From: JAQUCI01 sp034932685
GTDB taxonomy: Bacteria > Bacillota_I > Bacilli_A > Erysipelotrichales > Erysipelotrichaceae
Assembly: GCA_034932685.1 (NCBI GenBank)
Contig: JAYFOM010000018.1
Location: 1-64,000 of the forward strand
Direction of reading: 5' to 3'
DNA length: 64,000 nucleotides
Shown: piece by piece, positions 42,953-51,895 of the stretch
Layout of the letters: the number at the start of each line of letters is the position of its first letter
How positions within the stretch are numbered: the first letter of the stretch is position 1
Notes under the pieces: model-generated
Database searches by the model: none
What the model was told of the DNA's origin: nothing
The model's input: only the letters and a program-made list of their open reading frames with translations
Translations under genes and position numbers: made by a program

Positions 42953-43660
42953 ATGAAAAATGAGTATATCGCAACGGTAGTTAAACTTCTAACTGAAATT
43001 GAAGCCAAAGAAGAAGCAAACATCACCAAAGCTGCCGAATTAGTAGCTGATTCAATCATGAAAGGCGGTATCATGATCGCCTTTGGAAGTGGCCATTCCT
43101 TAGTCGGCGCAAAAGAAATCGTAAATCGTGCTGGCGGACTATTCGCAGCAAAAGCAATCAAAGATCCATCAGATGGTATCTTTGAACAGCTTGAAGGTTC
43201 TGGCAAAGCTTTGATCAAAAGAGTTGAAATTCTACCAGAAGATGTATTAATACTGATATCAAATTCCGGACGTAATCCCGCAAGTATCGAAATGGCGATT
43301 GAAGCCCAAAGAATCGGTGCTAAGATCATCGTTGTGACTGCTTTAAATGCATCAAAGAACCTAACATCCAGACATAGTAGTGGTAAAATGTTATATGAGT
43401 TCGCTGATGTCGTATTAGATTTACACTCAGTTGATGGTGACGCTGCCATTGCAGTTGAAGGAGTACAGGGTAAGATTTGTGGTACTTCAACCGTCGCAAC
43501 CGTCGCATTACTACAAAGTGTAGTGCTATATGCCGTTAAGATCATGGTAGCGAAGGGCTTTAATCCTCCAGTCAGAATTAGCGCTAATGTTGATTATGCT
43601 CCAGCCAATCGCAGTGCTGAAATTGAGAAACAATACGCTAGTCGTATCTATCGTATCTAG
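42953..43660 (+). CDS. SIS-domain sugar-phosphate-binding protein (UPF0309 type)
   Basis: A 235-residue protein with one SIS domain. MIAFGSGHSLVGAKEIVNRAGG and LILISNSGRNPASIEMAIEA are the phosphate-binding loops. GVQGKICGTSTVATVALLQSV follows as in UPF0309/YfeU-like proteins. It probably isomerises or binds an amino-sugar phosphate such as N-acetylmuramate-6-phosphate derivatives; the exact substrate is unknown. AGGAGG-like sequence precedes the ATG. Monocistronic, with its own terminator. Confidence 0.85.
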   Translation: MKNEYIATVVKLLTEIEAKEEANITKAAELVADSIMKGGIMIAFGSGHSLVGAKEIVNRAGGLFAAKAIKDPSDGIFEQLEGSGKALIKRVEILPEDVLILISNSGRNPASIEMAIEAQRIGAKIIVVTALNASKNLTSRHSSGKMLYEFADVVLDLHSVDGDAAIAVEGVQGKICGTSTVATVALLQSVVLYAVKIMVAKGFNPPVRISANVDYAPANRSAEIEKQYASRIYRI

Positions 43661-43668
43661 TGATCTTG

Positions 43669-43692
43669 GGTGATCTAATGATCACCTTTTTT
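43669..43692 (+). terminator. Terminator after the SIS-domain gene
   Basis: GGTGATC, loop TAAT, GATCACC, then six T. Confidence 0.9.
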
Positions 43693-43700
43693 ATTTAGAT

Positions 43701-43729
43701 ATGTCATACGTATGAAAATCATATATAAT
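43701..43729 (+). promoter_or_regulatory. Promoter of the threonine aldolase gene
   Basis: ATGTCA (43701-43706), a 17-base spacer and TATAAT (43724-43729); the start codon is 24 bases downstream. Confidence 0.45.
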
Positions 43730-43752
43730 AATAAAAAGAAAGAAGTGTTATC

Positions 43753-44787
43753 ATGAACTATATTGATTTAAGAAGTGATACGGTTACCCAACCAACTAAA
43801 GCCATGCGTGATGCGATGTATGTCGCTGAAGTTGGCGATGATGTTTACCATGATGATCCCACAATAATTAAACTTGAAAAGCTCGCTGCTTCAATGCTTG
43901 ATAAGGAAGCTGCTTTATTTGTGCCAAGTGGTACGATGGGTAATCAGATTTGTATCATGACTCATACCAAACGAGGTGATGAGATCATTACTAATGCGAA
44001 TAATCATATCATTGTTCATGAGTCTGGCGCTCTCGCTGTTTTATCGCAAGTAAATACTCATCAAATTCATAACGATACTGATATGATATATCCTCAAGAT
44101 GTTAAAAACGGTTATCGTCCATATGATGTTCATGCTCCTTATACAAGTTTAGTATGTCTTGAAAATGCTTTAAGTAATGGAACCGTTGTACCACTGGCAC
44201 TAATGCAAGAAACCTATAAAACAGCCCATGATCTGGGGTTAAAGGTTCATCTTGATGGTGCTCGTATCTTTAATGCGGCTGTTAGCTTAAACGTTGATGT
44301 AAAAGCGATCGCTGCTTGCGCTGATAGTGTCATGTTTTGCATATCCAAAGGCTTATGTGCACCAGTTGGCTCACTGATTTGTGGTGATAGAGCTTTTATT
44401 GAACAAGCAAAACGCAATCGAAAACTACTTGGTGGAGGTATGCGCCAAGCTGGATTCTTAGCCGCAAGTGGCTTAATCGCATTACAAGAGATGACAAAAC
44501 GACTAGCTGAAGATCATCGTTTAGCACGTTATCTAGCAAGTGAACTAAAGCAGATAGCTAAGATTGATCTTGATATGAGTAAGGTACAAATTAATATGGT
44601 ATTCTTTAAGATCTATGATGATAAATTTGATCACAGTTTATTCTATCAATATTTATATACCAATGGAATTAAGATAAACCCCATTGATAATGGTTACTAT
44701 CGCTTTGTCACCCATCATGATGTTGATCAAGTAGCTATCGATAAAACCATCAAGCTAATCAAATCATTTATGAAAAAAGATATCTAG
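43753..44787 (+). CDS. Low-specificity L-threonine aldolase
   Basis: A 344-residue PLP enzyme of the beta-eliminating lyase/aldolase fold. It starts YIDLRSDTVTQPTKAMRDAM; ALFVPSGTMGNQI and HLDGARIFNAA bind the cofactor, and Lys in FCISKGLCAPVGS is the Schiff-base residue. It cleaves L-threonine and allo-threonine to glycine and acetaldehyde. Its last codons (KKDI-stop) are one arm of a terminator shared with the convergent HAD gene. Confidence 0.94.
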   Translation: MNYIDLRSDTVTQPTKAMRDAMYVAEVGDDVYHDDPTIIKLEKLAASMLDKEAALFVPSGTMGNQICIMTHTKRGDEIITNANNHIIVHESGALAVLSQVNTHQIHNDTDMIYPQDVKNGYRPYDVHAPYTSLVCLENALSNGTVVPLALMQETYKTAHDLGLKVHLDGARIFNAAVSLNVDVKAIAACADSVMFCISKGLCAPVGSLICGDRAFIEQAKRNRKLLGGGMRQAGFLAASGLIALQEMTKRLAEDHRLARYLASELKQIAKIDLDMSKVQINMVFFKIYDDKFDHSLFYQYLYTNGIKINPIDNGYYRFVTHHDVDQVAIDKTIKLIKSFMKKDI

Positions 44788-44802
44788 TCAGATATCTTTT
44801 TT
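44773..44802. terminator. Bidirectional terminator formed by two adjacent gene ends
   Basis: AAAAAAGATATCT, loop AGTC, AGATATCTTTTTT: a 13-bp perfect stem. The loop and stem edges contain the stop codons of both convergent genes, which touch at 44787/44788. Each arm encodes the last four residues KKDI of its gene. Confidence 0.9.
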
Positions 44803-45579
44803 AATGATCATATCAACTGCCTCAGCGAAGCTTTCAACCGCATAATCAGCTTCTTCAACAACCTCAGGATGACCATTTAACATTGCGAAACTAACATTAG
44901 CTTCATTAAACATGGAAATATCATTAGGCGAATCACCAATCGCCGCTACTTGTTCTTTACGATATCCAAAGTGTTCAATGATCTCTTTAACTGTCTTTCC
45001 TTTATCAACACCCTTAGCAGTAATATCGATCAATACCTTCCCTGATTGATGAATATCAAAATGATCACTGAAATTAGCTTTAATATCATCTATCAGATGA
45101 TCAAAGGTTAAAGGATCATTATTAGAAATTAGAATCTTATTAATTGCGATAGTGTTATCTAATAAAGCATCCTTTAAACTGATTCTCATTGAAGTGTCGC
45201 TACTATTTTTTTGTGACAAACTATCATAGATATACTCAACACTATCATCACCACCAGCGTTAATAAGTATACGTGAATACTTGTTGACTAAGTATTCATA
45301 CATTAAAAGCGCTTTATCTTTAGCGATATGATGTGACAGTATGATCTTATCATCAATGTATGCACTTGCGCCATTAGCACCTATTAGGTCAAAACTTAAT
45401 TGATACTGTGCTAGTAACTTTTGAGTAAAACCAAGTATCCTTCCGCTTGCTATGATCAACTTGATATCTTGTTTTTGTAGCTTTGAGATCGCTCTTAAGT
45501 CTTCTTCAGTGATATAACTTTGACCATTAGCATGTGTTAACAAGGTATTATCAAGATCACTTATTACTAACTTAATCAT
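44788..45579 (-). CDS. Cof-type HAD-superfamily hydrolase
   Basis: A 263-residue HAD phosphatase with a C2B cap. Motif I is VISDLDNTLL, motif II is IIASGR, the conserved Lys is in ITAKGVDKGKTV, and motif IV is AIGDSPNDISMF. It dephosphorylates sugar phosphates, nucleotides or flavin/PLP-type cofactors; the target is unknown. GGAGTG precedes the ATG. Its 3' end forms half of the shared terminator. Confidence 0.92.
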   Translation of the reverse strand: MIKLVISDLDNTLLTHANGQSYITEEDLRAISKLQKQDIKLIIASGRILGFTQKLLAQYQLSFDLIGANGASAYIDDKIILSHHIAKDKALLMYEYLVNKYSRILINAGGDDSVEYIYDSLSQKNSSDTSMRISLKDALLDNTIAINKILISNNDPLTFDHLIDDIKANFSDHFDIHQSGKVLIDITAKGVDKGKTVKEIIEHFGYRKEQVAAIGDSPNDISMFNEANVSFAMLNGHPEVVEEADYAVESFAEAVDMIIKKDI

Positions 45580-45617
45580 AAAATCACTCCATTTTCTTTT
45601 TTTATTATATCATCTTG

Positions 45618-45646
45618 TTGCTTGAATAAAAGATAAAGGGCATAAT
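45618..45646 (+). promoter_or_regulatory. Possible promoter of yggS-like gene
   Basis: TTGCTT, 17-base spacer, CATAAT. The transcription start would fall at about 45653, on the ATG itself, giving a leaderless message; this makes the assignment doubtful. Confidence 0.3.
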
Positions 45647-45652
45647 TAAAGT

Positions 45653-46309
45653 ATGAAAGAACAATTACTAAACCTACCTGTTATCGTGGTTGCCGTTACT
45701 AAAAACCATACTAAAGCCGAGATTTGCCAGCTTTATGATTTGGGCTATCGCATTTTTGCGGAAAGTCGAATCCAAGAACTGTTAACCAAAATCGATGTTT
45801 CTAAGCCAATTATTTGGCATATGATAGGCCACTTACAAACCAATAAAGTTAAAACCGCTGTTACTTATTGTAGTATGATTCAATCAATCGATAGCTTGCA
45901 TTTATTAAAAGCGGTTGATAATGAAGCCAATAAACAAAACAAGATAATGGAAGTATTGATCCAGGTCAACATAGCTAATGAAGATACTAAGTTTGGAGTT
46001 AATGAAAATGACGTTTTAGACTTAATAAAACAAGCTAGTTCTTTATCAAACATCATGATCAAAGGCTTAATGGTTATAGGACCACATACTGATGATAAAG
46101 AAAAGATCAAGGAAGTCTTCATTAAGGCTAAATCACTTTATGATCACCTTAAGCTCCTTGATCAGATTAATGTTGATTTTAAATACTTATCAATGGGAAT
46201 GAGCAATGATTATCAGATTGCCCTTGCATGTGGTAGTAATATGTTAAGAATTGGTTCATTACTATTTAGCGATGATATTGATCAATCAAAAAATAACCAC
46301 CCTAAATAA
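45653..46309 (+). CDS. YggS/PROSC-family PLP homeostasis protein
   Basis: A 218-residue single-domain TIM-barrel PLP-binding protein. VVAVTKNHTKAEICQL holds the PLP Lys, WHMIGHLQTNKVK, VLIQVNIANEDTKFGV and YLSMGMSNDYQIAL are family signatures. It carries PLP and balances B6 and amino-acid pools without a known reaction. The usual cytosolic length is 220-230. Its 3' end overlaps the last codons of the convergent small membrane gene by 28 bases. Confidence 0.92.
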   Translation: MKEQLLNLPVIVVAVTKNHTKAEICQLYDLGYRIFAESRIQELLTKIDVSKPIIWHMIGHLQTNKVKTAVTYCSMIQSIDSLHLLKAVDNEANKQNKIMEVLIQVNIANEDTKFGVNENDVLDLIKQASSLSNIMIKGLMVIGPHTDDKEKIKEVFIKAKSLYDHLKLLDQINVDFKYLSMGMSNDYQIALACGSNMLRIGSLLFSDDIDQSKNNHPK

Positions 46310-46620
46310 ATATATAGTAAGATAAACGCAACTCGATCAAAAGCCAATAAACTAAATACTTTATTAACAAAGGTAAATTGGAAATAACCCAGTTGATAGA
46401 ATACTAAGTAACTAAAAATAAAAGCGATGATCAACTTCTTGATCCAGGTCTTATATCTTCTTTTAGTTTGTAAACTAATACCAAAGGCAAACAACAACAA
46501 AGCTCTAACTAACAAAATTAGATCATTTTTACCAATTAGATCTTCAATGATGACAATTGTCCAACTGCCAACAATAATGATCAATAAGGCAATTAAATAT
46601 TTATAGAAAAACTTGTTCAT
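46282..46620 (-). CDS. Small membrane protein of unknown function
   Basis: I do not recognise it. The 112-residue protein consists of about four hydrophobic helices (residues 7-25, 35-49, 62-78, 90-110) with a basic loop QTKRRYKTWIKK between the second and third, which should face the cytoplasm. It overlaps the upstream membrane gene by one base (TAATG), so the two are coupled and probably function together. Its 3' end runs 28 bases into the opposite-strand yggS gene. Confidence 0.7.
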   Translation of the reverse strand: MNKFFYKYLIALLIIIVGSWTIVIIEDLIGKNDLILLVRALLLFAFGISLQTKRRYKTWIKKLIIAFIFSYLVFYQLGYFQFTFVNKVFSLLAFDRVAFILLYIYLGWLFFD

Positions 46621-47117
46621 TAGACTGCCTTCACTTTCTCATAACTATATCTGATCATACCACCAATATAAAATGCCAAGGGTGCGCTTATTGTGCTTAA
46701 AATCAAGATTAAATTCTGGGCATCTACTCTTAAACTAATGTTATTAAAAGCCAATGCATTTGGATAATTAATCATTACATAGTACATCCATGCATTAGTG
46801 ATTATTCTAAAGCTTACCAAAATATAACATGTGGCGTAAAATACAACCATGATTAACATGAAAATAACACTTCCCCAAAGTAATCCTTTGTTCATACCAG
46901 TGATACTATTCTTTCCCAAGATGAAAAGATATCCAAGAAAACCATAAAGTGGCATCATGATCAATAATGACGATAAGACGAATATTTCAGGTTTTCCTTC
47001 CACATAAAGAAATCGTAATGGATGTGTCACACCAAACACCAAACCACTAAAAACTGATATCACAAAGTGTGACAGTATGATATTGATCAATGTATATGTG
47101 ATGTTTTGCTTATACAT
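46620..47117 (-). CDS. Membrane protein of unknown function
   Basis: I do not recognise it. The 165-residue protein has about four or five hydrophobic segments and few charged residues; a short basic tail (SYEKVKAV) ends it. I start it at 47117 because TTAGGAGTG lies just ahead of that ATG, and a GTG three codons earlier is within this site. A promoter is visible at 47140-47168. Coupled to the following 112-residue membrane protein; together they may form a two-part membrane complex. Confidence 0.7.
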   Translation of the reverse strand: MYKQNITYTLINIILSHFVISVFSGLVFGVTHPLRFLYVEGKPEIFVLSSLLIMMPLYGFLGYLFILGKNSITGMNKGLLWGSVIFMLIMVVFYATCYILVSFRIITNAWMYYVMINYPNALAFNNISLRVDAQNLILILSTISAPLAFYIGGMIRYSYEKVKAV

Positions 47118-47139
47118 TACTAACACTCCTAACCTTAGT

Positions 47140-47168
47140 ATTATATAACAACTTTACGCAATCACCAA
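47140..47168 (-). promoter_or_regulatory. Promoter of the two-gene membrane protein operon
   Basis: On the minus strand TTGGTG (47163-47168), a 17-base spacer, TATAAT (47140-47145). Confidence 0.55.
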
Positions 47169-47172
47169 ATAT

Positions 47173-47820
47173 TTACCATTTTGTGGTTAAACGCTTTTGA
47201 TATTCTTGGAAAGAGTAGATACAACCACAGTATTGTTGTTGATAAAGCTTTAACTGCTTAGCTAATTGAGTTGCTTTATCACTACCTTTACCCTTTTTAA
47301 GATCAGCGAATAGAAACTTTACATTTGGATACACTTTGCTTAATTCTTCACCAATTTGATTAATGACAACACTATCTTTTTGACGACTAATTGTCATGAC
47401 TGTTGTCACATAATCAAAATTATTACTTTGAGCATACTCAAATGCTTCAGTCATTCTAATACGATAACATAACCAACATCTTTCAGAGCGCTCACCTAAT
47501 GCGCCATAAGGTGCTAATTTACGATTATAATCATTATTATCATATGCGGTGATAATTACTTTGATAGTTGTATTATTTTTCTGATTAAATGCTTTTGTAT
47601 AATCTAAGAGTTCATCAAGGCGCAATTGATACTCTTCTTTTGGATATATATTACTATTATTAAAGTATAAAGTAAGATCAAAATATTCACTTAAGTATAA
47701 CATTGGATAACAGTTACAAGGCGCACAACAAGAGTGCAGCAATAAGGATGGCTTTTTTTCTGCCGCTTTTATCATCGCTAATGTTTGTAAACCTAATTGA
47801 TAATAGTGATCTTTTTTCAT
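47173..47820 (-). CDS. queH: Epoxyqueuosine reductase QueH
   Basis: The 215-residue protein is of the DUF208/QueH family, the cobalamin-independent enzyme that reduces epoxyqueuosine to queuosine in tRNA. The Cys pairs that bind an Fe-S cluster and a second metal are visible: LLHSCCAPCNCYP near residue 30, RCWLCYRIRM, and a C-terminal YCGC. Last gene of typA-tgt-queA-queH, with its start overlapping the queA stop by one base. Confidence 0.93.
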   Translation of the reverse strand: MKKDHYYQLGLQTLAMIKAAEKKPSLLLHSCCAPCNCYPMLYLSEYFDLTLYFNNSNIYPKEEYQLRLDELLDYTKAFNQKNNTTIKVIITAYDNNDYNRKLAPYGALGERSERCWLCYRIRMTEAFEYAQSNNFDYVTTVMTISRQKDSVVINQIGEELSKVYPNVKFLFADLKKGKGSDKATQLAKQLKLYQQQYCGCIYSFQEYQKRLTTKW

Positions 47821-48842
47821 TAATAGATAAACATCGCATCTCCAAATGAGAAGAAACGATACCTTTCTTTGATAGCGTGTTGATAAGCATCTAAGATCAA
47901 CTCTTTACCAGCTAATGCACTTACCATCAAGATAAGTGTTGATTCTGGCAGATGGAAATTAGTTATCATAGCATCAATTGCCTTAAACTCGTAACCTGGA
48001 TAAATATAAATATCAGTCATTCCTGAACTAGATTTAAAACTACCATATTTGTTAATGATTGTTTCTAATGTTCTGGTTGATGTTGTTCCAATACCAATAA
48101 TTCTGCGCTTTTCTGTTTTGGCTTTATTTAATACCGTTGCTACTTCACTATCCATTATATAATATTCTTCATGCATTTTATGATCTAAGATATTTTCTTC
48201 TTTTAGTGGTTTAAATGTACCAAGGCCAACATGAAGGGTGATATCAACAACACTTACATTCTTAGCTTGTAGTTTATCAAATATCTCCGGGGTGAAATGT
48301 AGTCCTGCTGTTGGAGCCGCTGAGCTACCATTTATCTTGGCATATACTGTTTGATAGCGTTCTTTATCCTCTAGCTTTGTTGTAATATACGGTGGTAAAG
48401 GTATCTCTCCTAGATGATTCAATATCTCTAAGAAGACTCCTTCATAAAGCATCTTAAAATCTCTTAATCCCGCTTCTTTTACTTTTATACATTGGGCCTT
48501 TAGAATGCCATCACCAAATACTATGATCGTACCCTCTTTTACAACCTTTGCATTACCAACTAAACATTCCCAAACATCATTTTCTTGTCTTAATAATAGT
48601 AACTCAACATGGGCATTAGTTTGATGTTTATAACCAATAAGACGAGCTGGTATGACTCTTGAGTTATTACGCACAAGGATATCACCCGGCATTAAGTGAT
48701 CAATGATATCGATAAACATCTGATCAGTATAAGACTTTGTCTTACGATTGACCACTAACATTCTTGAAGCACTTCGACTAGCTAGTGGTGTTTGAGCAAT
48801 AAGTTCTTTTGGTAAATCAAAATAAAAATCCTGTTTGTTCAT
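47820..48842 (-). CDS. queA: S-adenosylmethionine:tRNA ribosyltransferase-isomerase QueA
   Basis: The 340-residue protein adds the epoxycyclopentane ring to preQ1 in tRNA using SAM. It starts FYFDLPKELIAQTPLASRSASRML; NNSRVIPARLIG, GSSAAPTAGLHFT and ITLHVGLGTFKP, then the closing MVSALAG segment, are all family motifs. Overlaps tgt and queH by one base each (TAATG). Confidence 0.96.
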   Translation of the reverse strand: MNKQDFYFDLPKELIAQTPLASRSASRMLVVNRKTKSYTDQMFIDIIDHLMPGDILVRNNSRVIPARLIGYKHQTNAHVELLLLRQENDVWECLVGNAKVVKEGTIIVFGDGILKAQCIKVKEAGLRDFKMLYEGVFLEILNHLGEIPLPPYITTKLEDKERYQTVYAKINGSSAAPTAGLHFTPEIFDKLQAKNVSVVDITLHVGLGTFKPLKEENILDHKMHEEYYIMDSEVATVLNKAKTEKRRIIGIGTTSTRTLETIINKYGSFKSSSGMTDIYIYPGYEFKAIDAMITNFHLPESTLILMVSALAGKELILDAYQHAIKERYRFFSFGDAMFIY

Positions 48843-49993
48843 TAAAAACCTCTTGAATCAACACTGTTTAAATTAAAGCGAGCAAAGTAATCATCTTTAA
48901 ACGCTTTAAATTCATCATTTAAAATAGCTTTACGGATATCTTCCATAAGCTTAATCAAAAACCTTAAATTATGAATCGATAAAAGTCGCATGCCTAAACC
49001 TTCATTACAACGTATTAAATGTCTTAGATATGCGCGAGAATAGTTCTTACATGTATAACAATCACATTTGTCGTCAATTGGTCTAAAATCGTTTTCGTAT
49101 TGTTGGTTACGAATATTGATGCGACCAGTACTACTCATAAGTGTGCCATGACGTGCAATTCTAGTAGGTAGTACACAATCAAACATGTCAACTCCCCTTA
49201 CTACTCCTTCTAAGATGGCATCAACTGATCCCACACCCATTAAGTAGCGTGGTTTATTAAATGGTAAATAATCGATACAATAATCAATCATTTTATACAT
49301 TGTCTCTTTGGTTTCACCAACACTGGTACCACCAATGCTGTAACCATCAAAATCCATTTTGACTAATGATTCAGCTGAATATTTTCTCAAATCTTCAAAT
49401 TCTCCACCCTGAACAATTCCAAACAAAGATTGTGTATCAGCTTTCTGGTGCGCTTCTTGACCACGCTTCGCCCATCTCAATGTTCTTTCAACACTGTCCT
49501 TCATATAATCATATGTTGCTGGATAAGGAGGACATTCATCAAAACTCATGATGATATCAGCTTGTAAACTATTCTGTATTTGAATTGATTTTTCAGGAGA
49601 TAAAAACAACGAGTCACCATTAAGATGGTTCTTAAAAGTTACGCCTTCTTCACTTATCTTACGATTTTCACTTAATGAGAAAACTTGAAAACCCCCGCTA
49701 TCAGTCAAGATTGGTCTTTTATAGTTCATAAACTGATGTAAGCCACCAGCATTATCAACAATTTTTTCAGTTGGTCTTAACCATAAATGATAGGTATTGG
49801 CCAAGATGATACCAGCATTGATATCATATAACTCTTCAGGTGAAATAAACTTGACACTAGCTAAGGTTCCAACCGGCATAAAAATTGGTGTTTCAACATC
49901 ACCATGTGGTGTATGTAAAATACCATAGCGTGCCTTTGTGTCTTGACATACGTGTTTTATCTCTAATGTAACAGGTGGTTTCTTTTGATTCAC
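48842..49993 (-). CDS. tgt: Queuine tRNA-ribosyltransferase (TGT)
   Basis: The 383-residue TIM-barrel enzyme exchanges guanine 34 for preQ1 in tRNAs with GUN anticodons. ILTDSGGFQVFSL holds the catalytic Asp region, GGEFEDLRK and VGSVDAILEGVVRGVDMFDCVLPTR are signatures, and the Zn ligands are in DCYTCKNY with a later His. It starts at a GTG directly after the typA stop; family alignment (PVTLEIKH...) supports this start. Confidence 0.96.
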   Translation of the reverse strand: MNQKKPPVTLEIKHVCQDTKARYGILHTPHGDVETPIFMPVGTLASVKFISPEELYDINAGIILANTYHLWLRPTEKIVDNAGGLHQFMNYKRPILTDSGGFQVFSLSENRKISEEGVTFKNHLNGDSLFLSPEKSIQIQNSLQADIIMSFDECPPYPATYDYMKDSVERTLRWAKRGQEAHQKADTQSLFGIVQGGEFEDLRKYSAESLVKMDFDGYSIGGTSVGETKETMYKMIDYCIDYLPFNKPRYLMGVGSVDAILEGVVRGVDMFDCVLPTRIARHGTLMSSTGRINIRNQQYENDFRPIDDKCDCYTCKNYSRAYLRHLIRCNEGLGMRLLSIHNLRFLIKLMEDIRKAILNDEFKAFKDDYFARFNLNSVDSRGF

Positions 49994-51829
49994 TTATTGA
50001 TTCTCATCCTTTTCTCTTTGCATACTACGATAACTATTCTTTCTTTCGTATGCCTTTAGATATTTTTTACGCATTCTGATCGCGTCTGGTGTTACTTCAA
50101 CTAACTCATCATCACGAATATACTCAACCGCATTTTCCAATGTTAATAATCTTGGCGGTACTAAACGCATTGCTTCATCATTACCAGCAGATCTTACTGC
50201 TGTACCTTTTTTATTTTTTGTAGGATTAACATCCATATCCATGTCTTTATTACATTGACCAACGATCATGCCTTCATAAACCTTTGTTTGTGGTGTGATA
50301 AAGAAACTACCATGATCTTGTAAATTGAAGATGGAATATGTCATTGCTACACCATCCGCATTAGAGATCATCACACCACTTGTGCGACTGTTAATCTCAC
50401 CTTTATACTCTTGATATTCAAACAAGCTACGTACCATAATGCCATCACCACGTGTATCATTGATTAATTCGGTTTTATAACCAATTAAACCACGTGTTGG
50501 AACTAACCAATGCATACTAACATAGTTATTTTCTTCAATCATGTCTAAAAGGACGCCTTTTCTAGCATTTAGTTTAGTCATGACTGAACCAATATATTCA
50601 CTTGGCATATTAATGATGACTTTCTCAATTGGTTCGGTTCTTTTATTGTCTTGATAATGGAAAATAACCTCAGGTTTACTAACCGCAAGTTCATACCCTT
50701 CACGACGCATATTTTCAATTAAGATTGTCAAATGTAGTTCACCACGACCCGATACTTTAAATTTATCAGTCGATTCTGTTTCTTCAACCTTTAATCCAAC
50801 ATTAACTTCCATCTCTTTATACAAACGTTCTTTTAAGTTACGTGAAGTGATATACTTACCACTTTGACCAGCAAATGGTGAGGTATTAACTAAAAAGTTC
50901 ATTGAAAGCGTTGGCTCTTCAATATGGATCATCGGTAACGCTCTTACATTATCAACTTCACAAATAGTTTCACCAATCGATATGTCATCAATTCCCGCAA
51001 TGATCACGATATCACCACTATACGCTTCTTTAACAGCAGTTCTTTTTAAACCATCATATACATAAAGCTGTGATATGTTTCGCTTATCTGTTTTACCATT
51101 TCTACGGTAAATACTGACTTGCTGATTCAGTTTAATAACACCTTCATATACTCTACCAATACCTAATCGTCCAATATAATCATCATAAGCCAATGAAGAA
51201 ACCTGTAATTGTAATGGTTTTTGATCTAAATCAGGATACGCTTCAACATGCTCGATGATCGTTTCAAATAATGGTTCAAGTGATGTTGGCTCTTCTTGCA
51301 TATTACGAACAACAGCACCAGCTTTGGCTATACCATATAATATTGGAAAATCTAGCTGTTCATCGTTTGCCTTCAGATCCAAGAATAACTCATATACTAA
51401 ATCTACAACTTCTTCTGCTCTTTGATCCTTCTTATCTATCTTGTTGATTAAAAGAATAGGTTTTAAACCTAATTCAAGTGCTTTGTGTAGTACAAATCTA
51501 GTTTGTGGCATCGGTCCTTCGCTGGAATCAACTAATAAAATAACCGTATCAACAGTTTTGATGATACGTTCAACTTCACCAGAAAAGTCAGCGTGACCTG
51601 GAGTATCCACGATGTTAATCTTGTAATCTTTATATTTGATCGAGCAATTTTTAGAATAGATCGTAATTCCTCTTTCTCTTTCAAGATCGTTACTATCCAT
51701 TACTAACTCTGGTACATATTCATTAGCTCTAAATATCCCACTTTGATTCAAGAATGCATCGACTAAAGTCGATTTCCCAGCATCAACGTGTGCTATTACT
51801 GCAATATTGATAATCTTCTGTTTACTCAT
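49994..51829 (-). CDS. typA: GTPase TypA/BipA
   Basis: The 611-residue ribosome-binding translational GTPase has the family's usual length. The G1 motif is AHVDAGKSTL, switch 1 is RERGITI, G3 is VDTPGHADF and G4 is LINKIDKKD. EF-G-like domains III and V and the TypA-specific C-terminal domain (GTAVRSAGNDEAMRLVPP) follow. It helps assembly of the large ribosomal subunit and growth in cold or stress. An extended -10 promoter lies 30 bases upstream. Confidence 0.97.
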   Translation of the reverse strand: MSKQKIINIAVIAHVDAGKSTLVDAFLNQSGIFRANEYVPELVMDSNDLERERGITIYSKNCSIKYKDYKINIVDTPGHADFSGEVERIIKTVDTVILLVDSSEGPMPQTRFVLHKALELGLKPILLINKIDKKDQRAEEVVDLVYELFLDLKANDEQLDFPILYGIAKAGAVVRNMQEEPTSLEPLFETIIEHVEAYPDLDQKPLQLQVSSLAYDDYIGRLGIGRVYEGVIKLNQQVSIYRRNGKTDKRNISQLYVYDGLKRTAVKEAYSGDIVIIAGIDDISIGETICEVDNVRALPMIHIEEPTLSMNFLVNTSPFAGQSGKYITSRNLKERLYKEMEVNVGLKVEETESTDKFKVSGRGELHLTILIENMRREGYELAVSKPEVIFHYQDNKRTEPIEKVIINMPSEYIGSVMTKLNARKGVLLDMIEENNYVSMHWLVPTRGLIGYKTELINDTRGDGIMVRSLFEYQEYKGEINSRTSGVMISNADGVAMTYSIFNLQDHGSFFITPQTKVYEGMIVGQCNKDMDMDVNPTKNKKGTAVRSAGNDEAMRLVPPRLLTLENAVEYIRDDELVEVTPDAIRMRKKYLKAYERKNSYRSMQREKDENQ

Positions 51830-51858
51830 ATAAAAACCCTTCTTTTTTAGCGCAACTA

Positions 51859-51869
51859 ATTATAACACT
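51859..51869 (-). promoter_or_regulatory. Extended -10 promoter of typA
   Basis: On the minus strand AGTGTTATAAT. No clear -35. Confidence 0.6.
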
Positions 51870-51895
51870 AATTGAACCATTAAGAAAGGATTTAA

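Noticed and set aside
45618..45653. Leaderless yggS message
   Set aside because: The promoter match is weak and the purine-rich AAAGGG within it may act as a ribosome site from an upstream start. Evidence is too thin for a claim.
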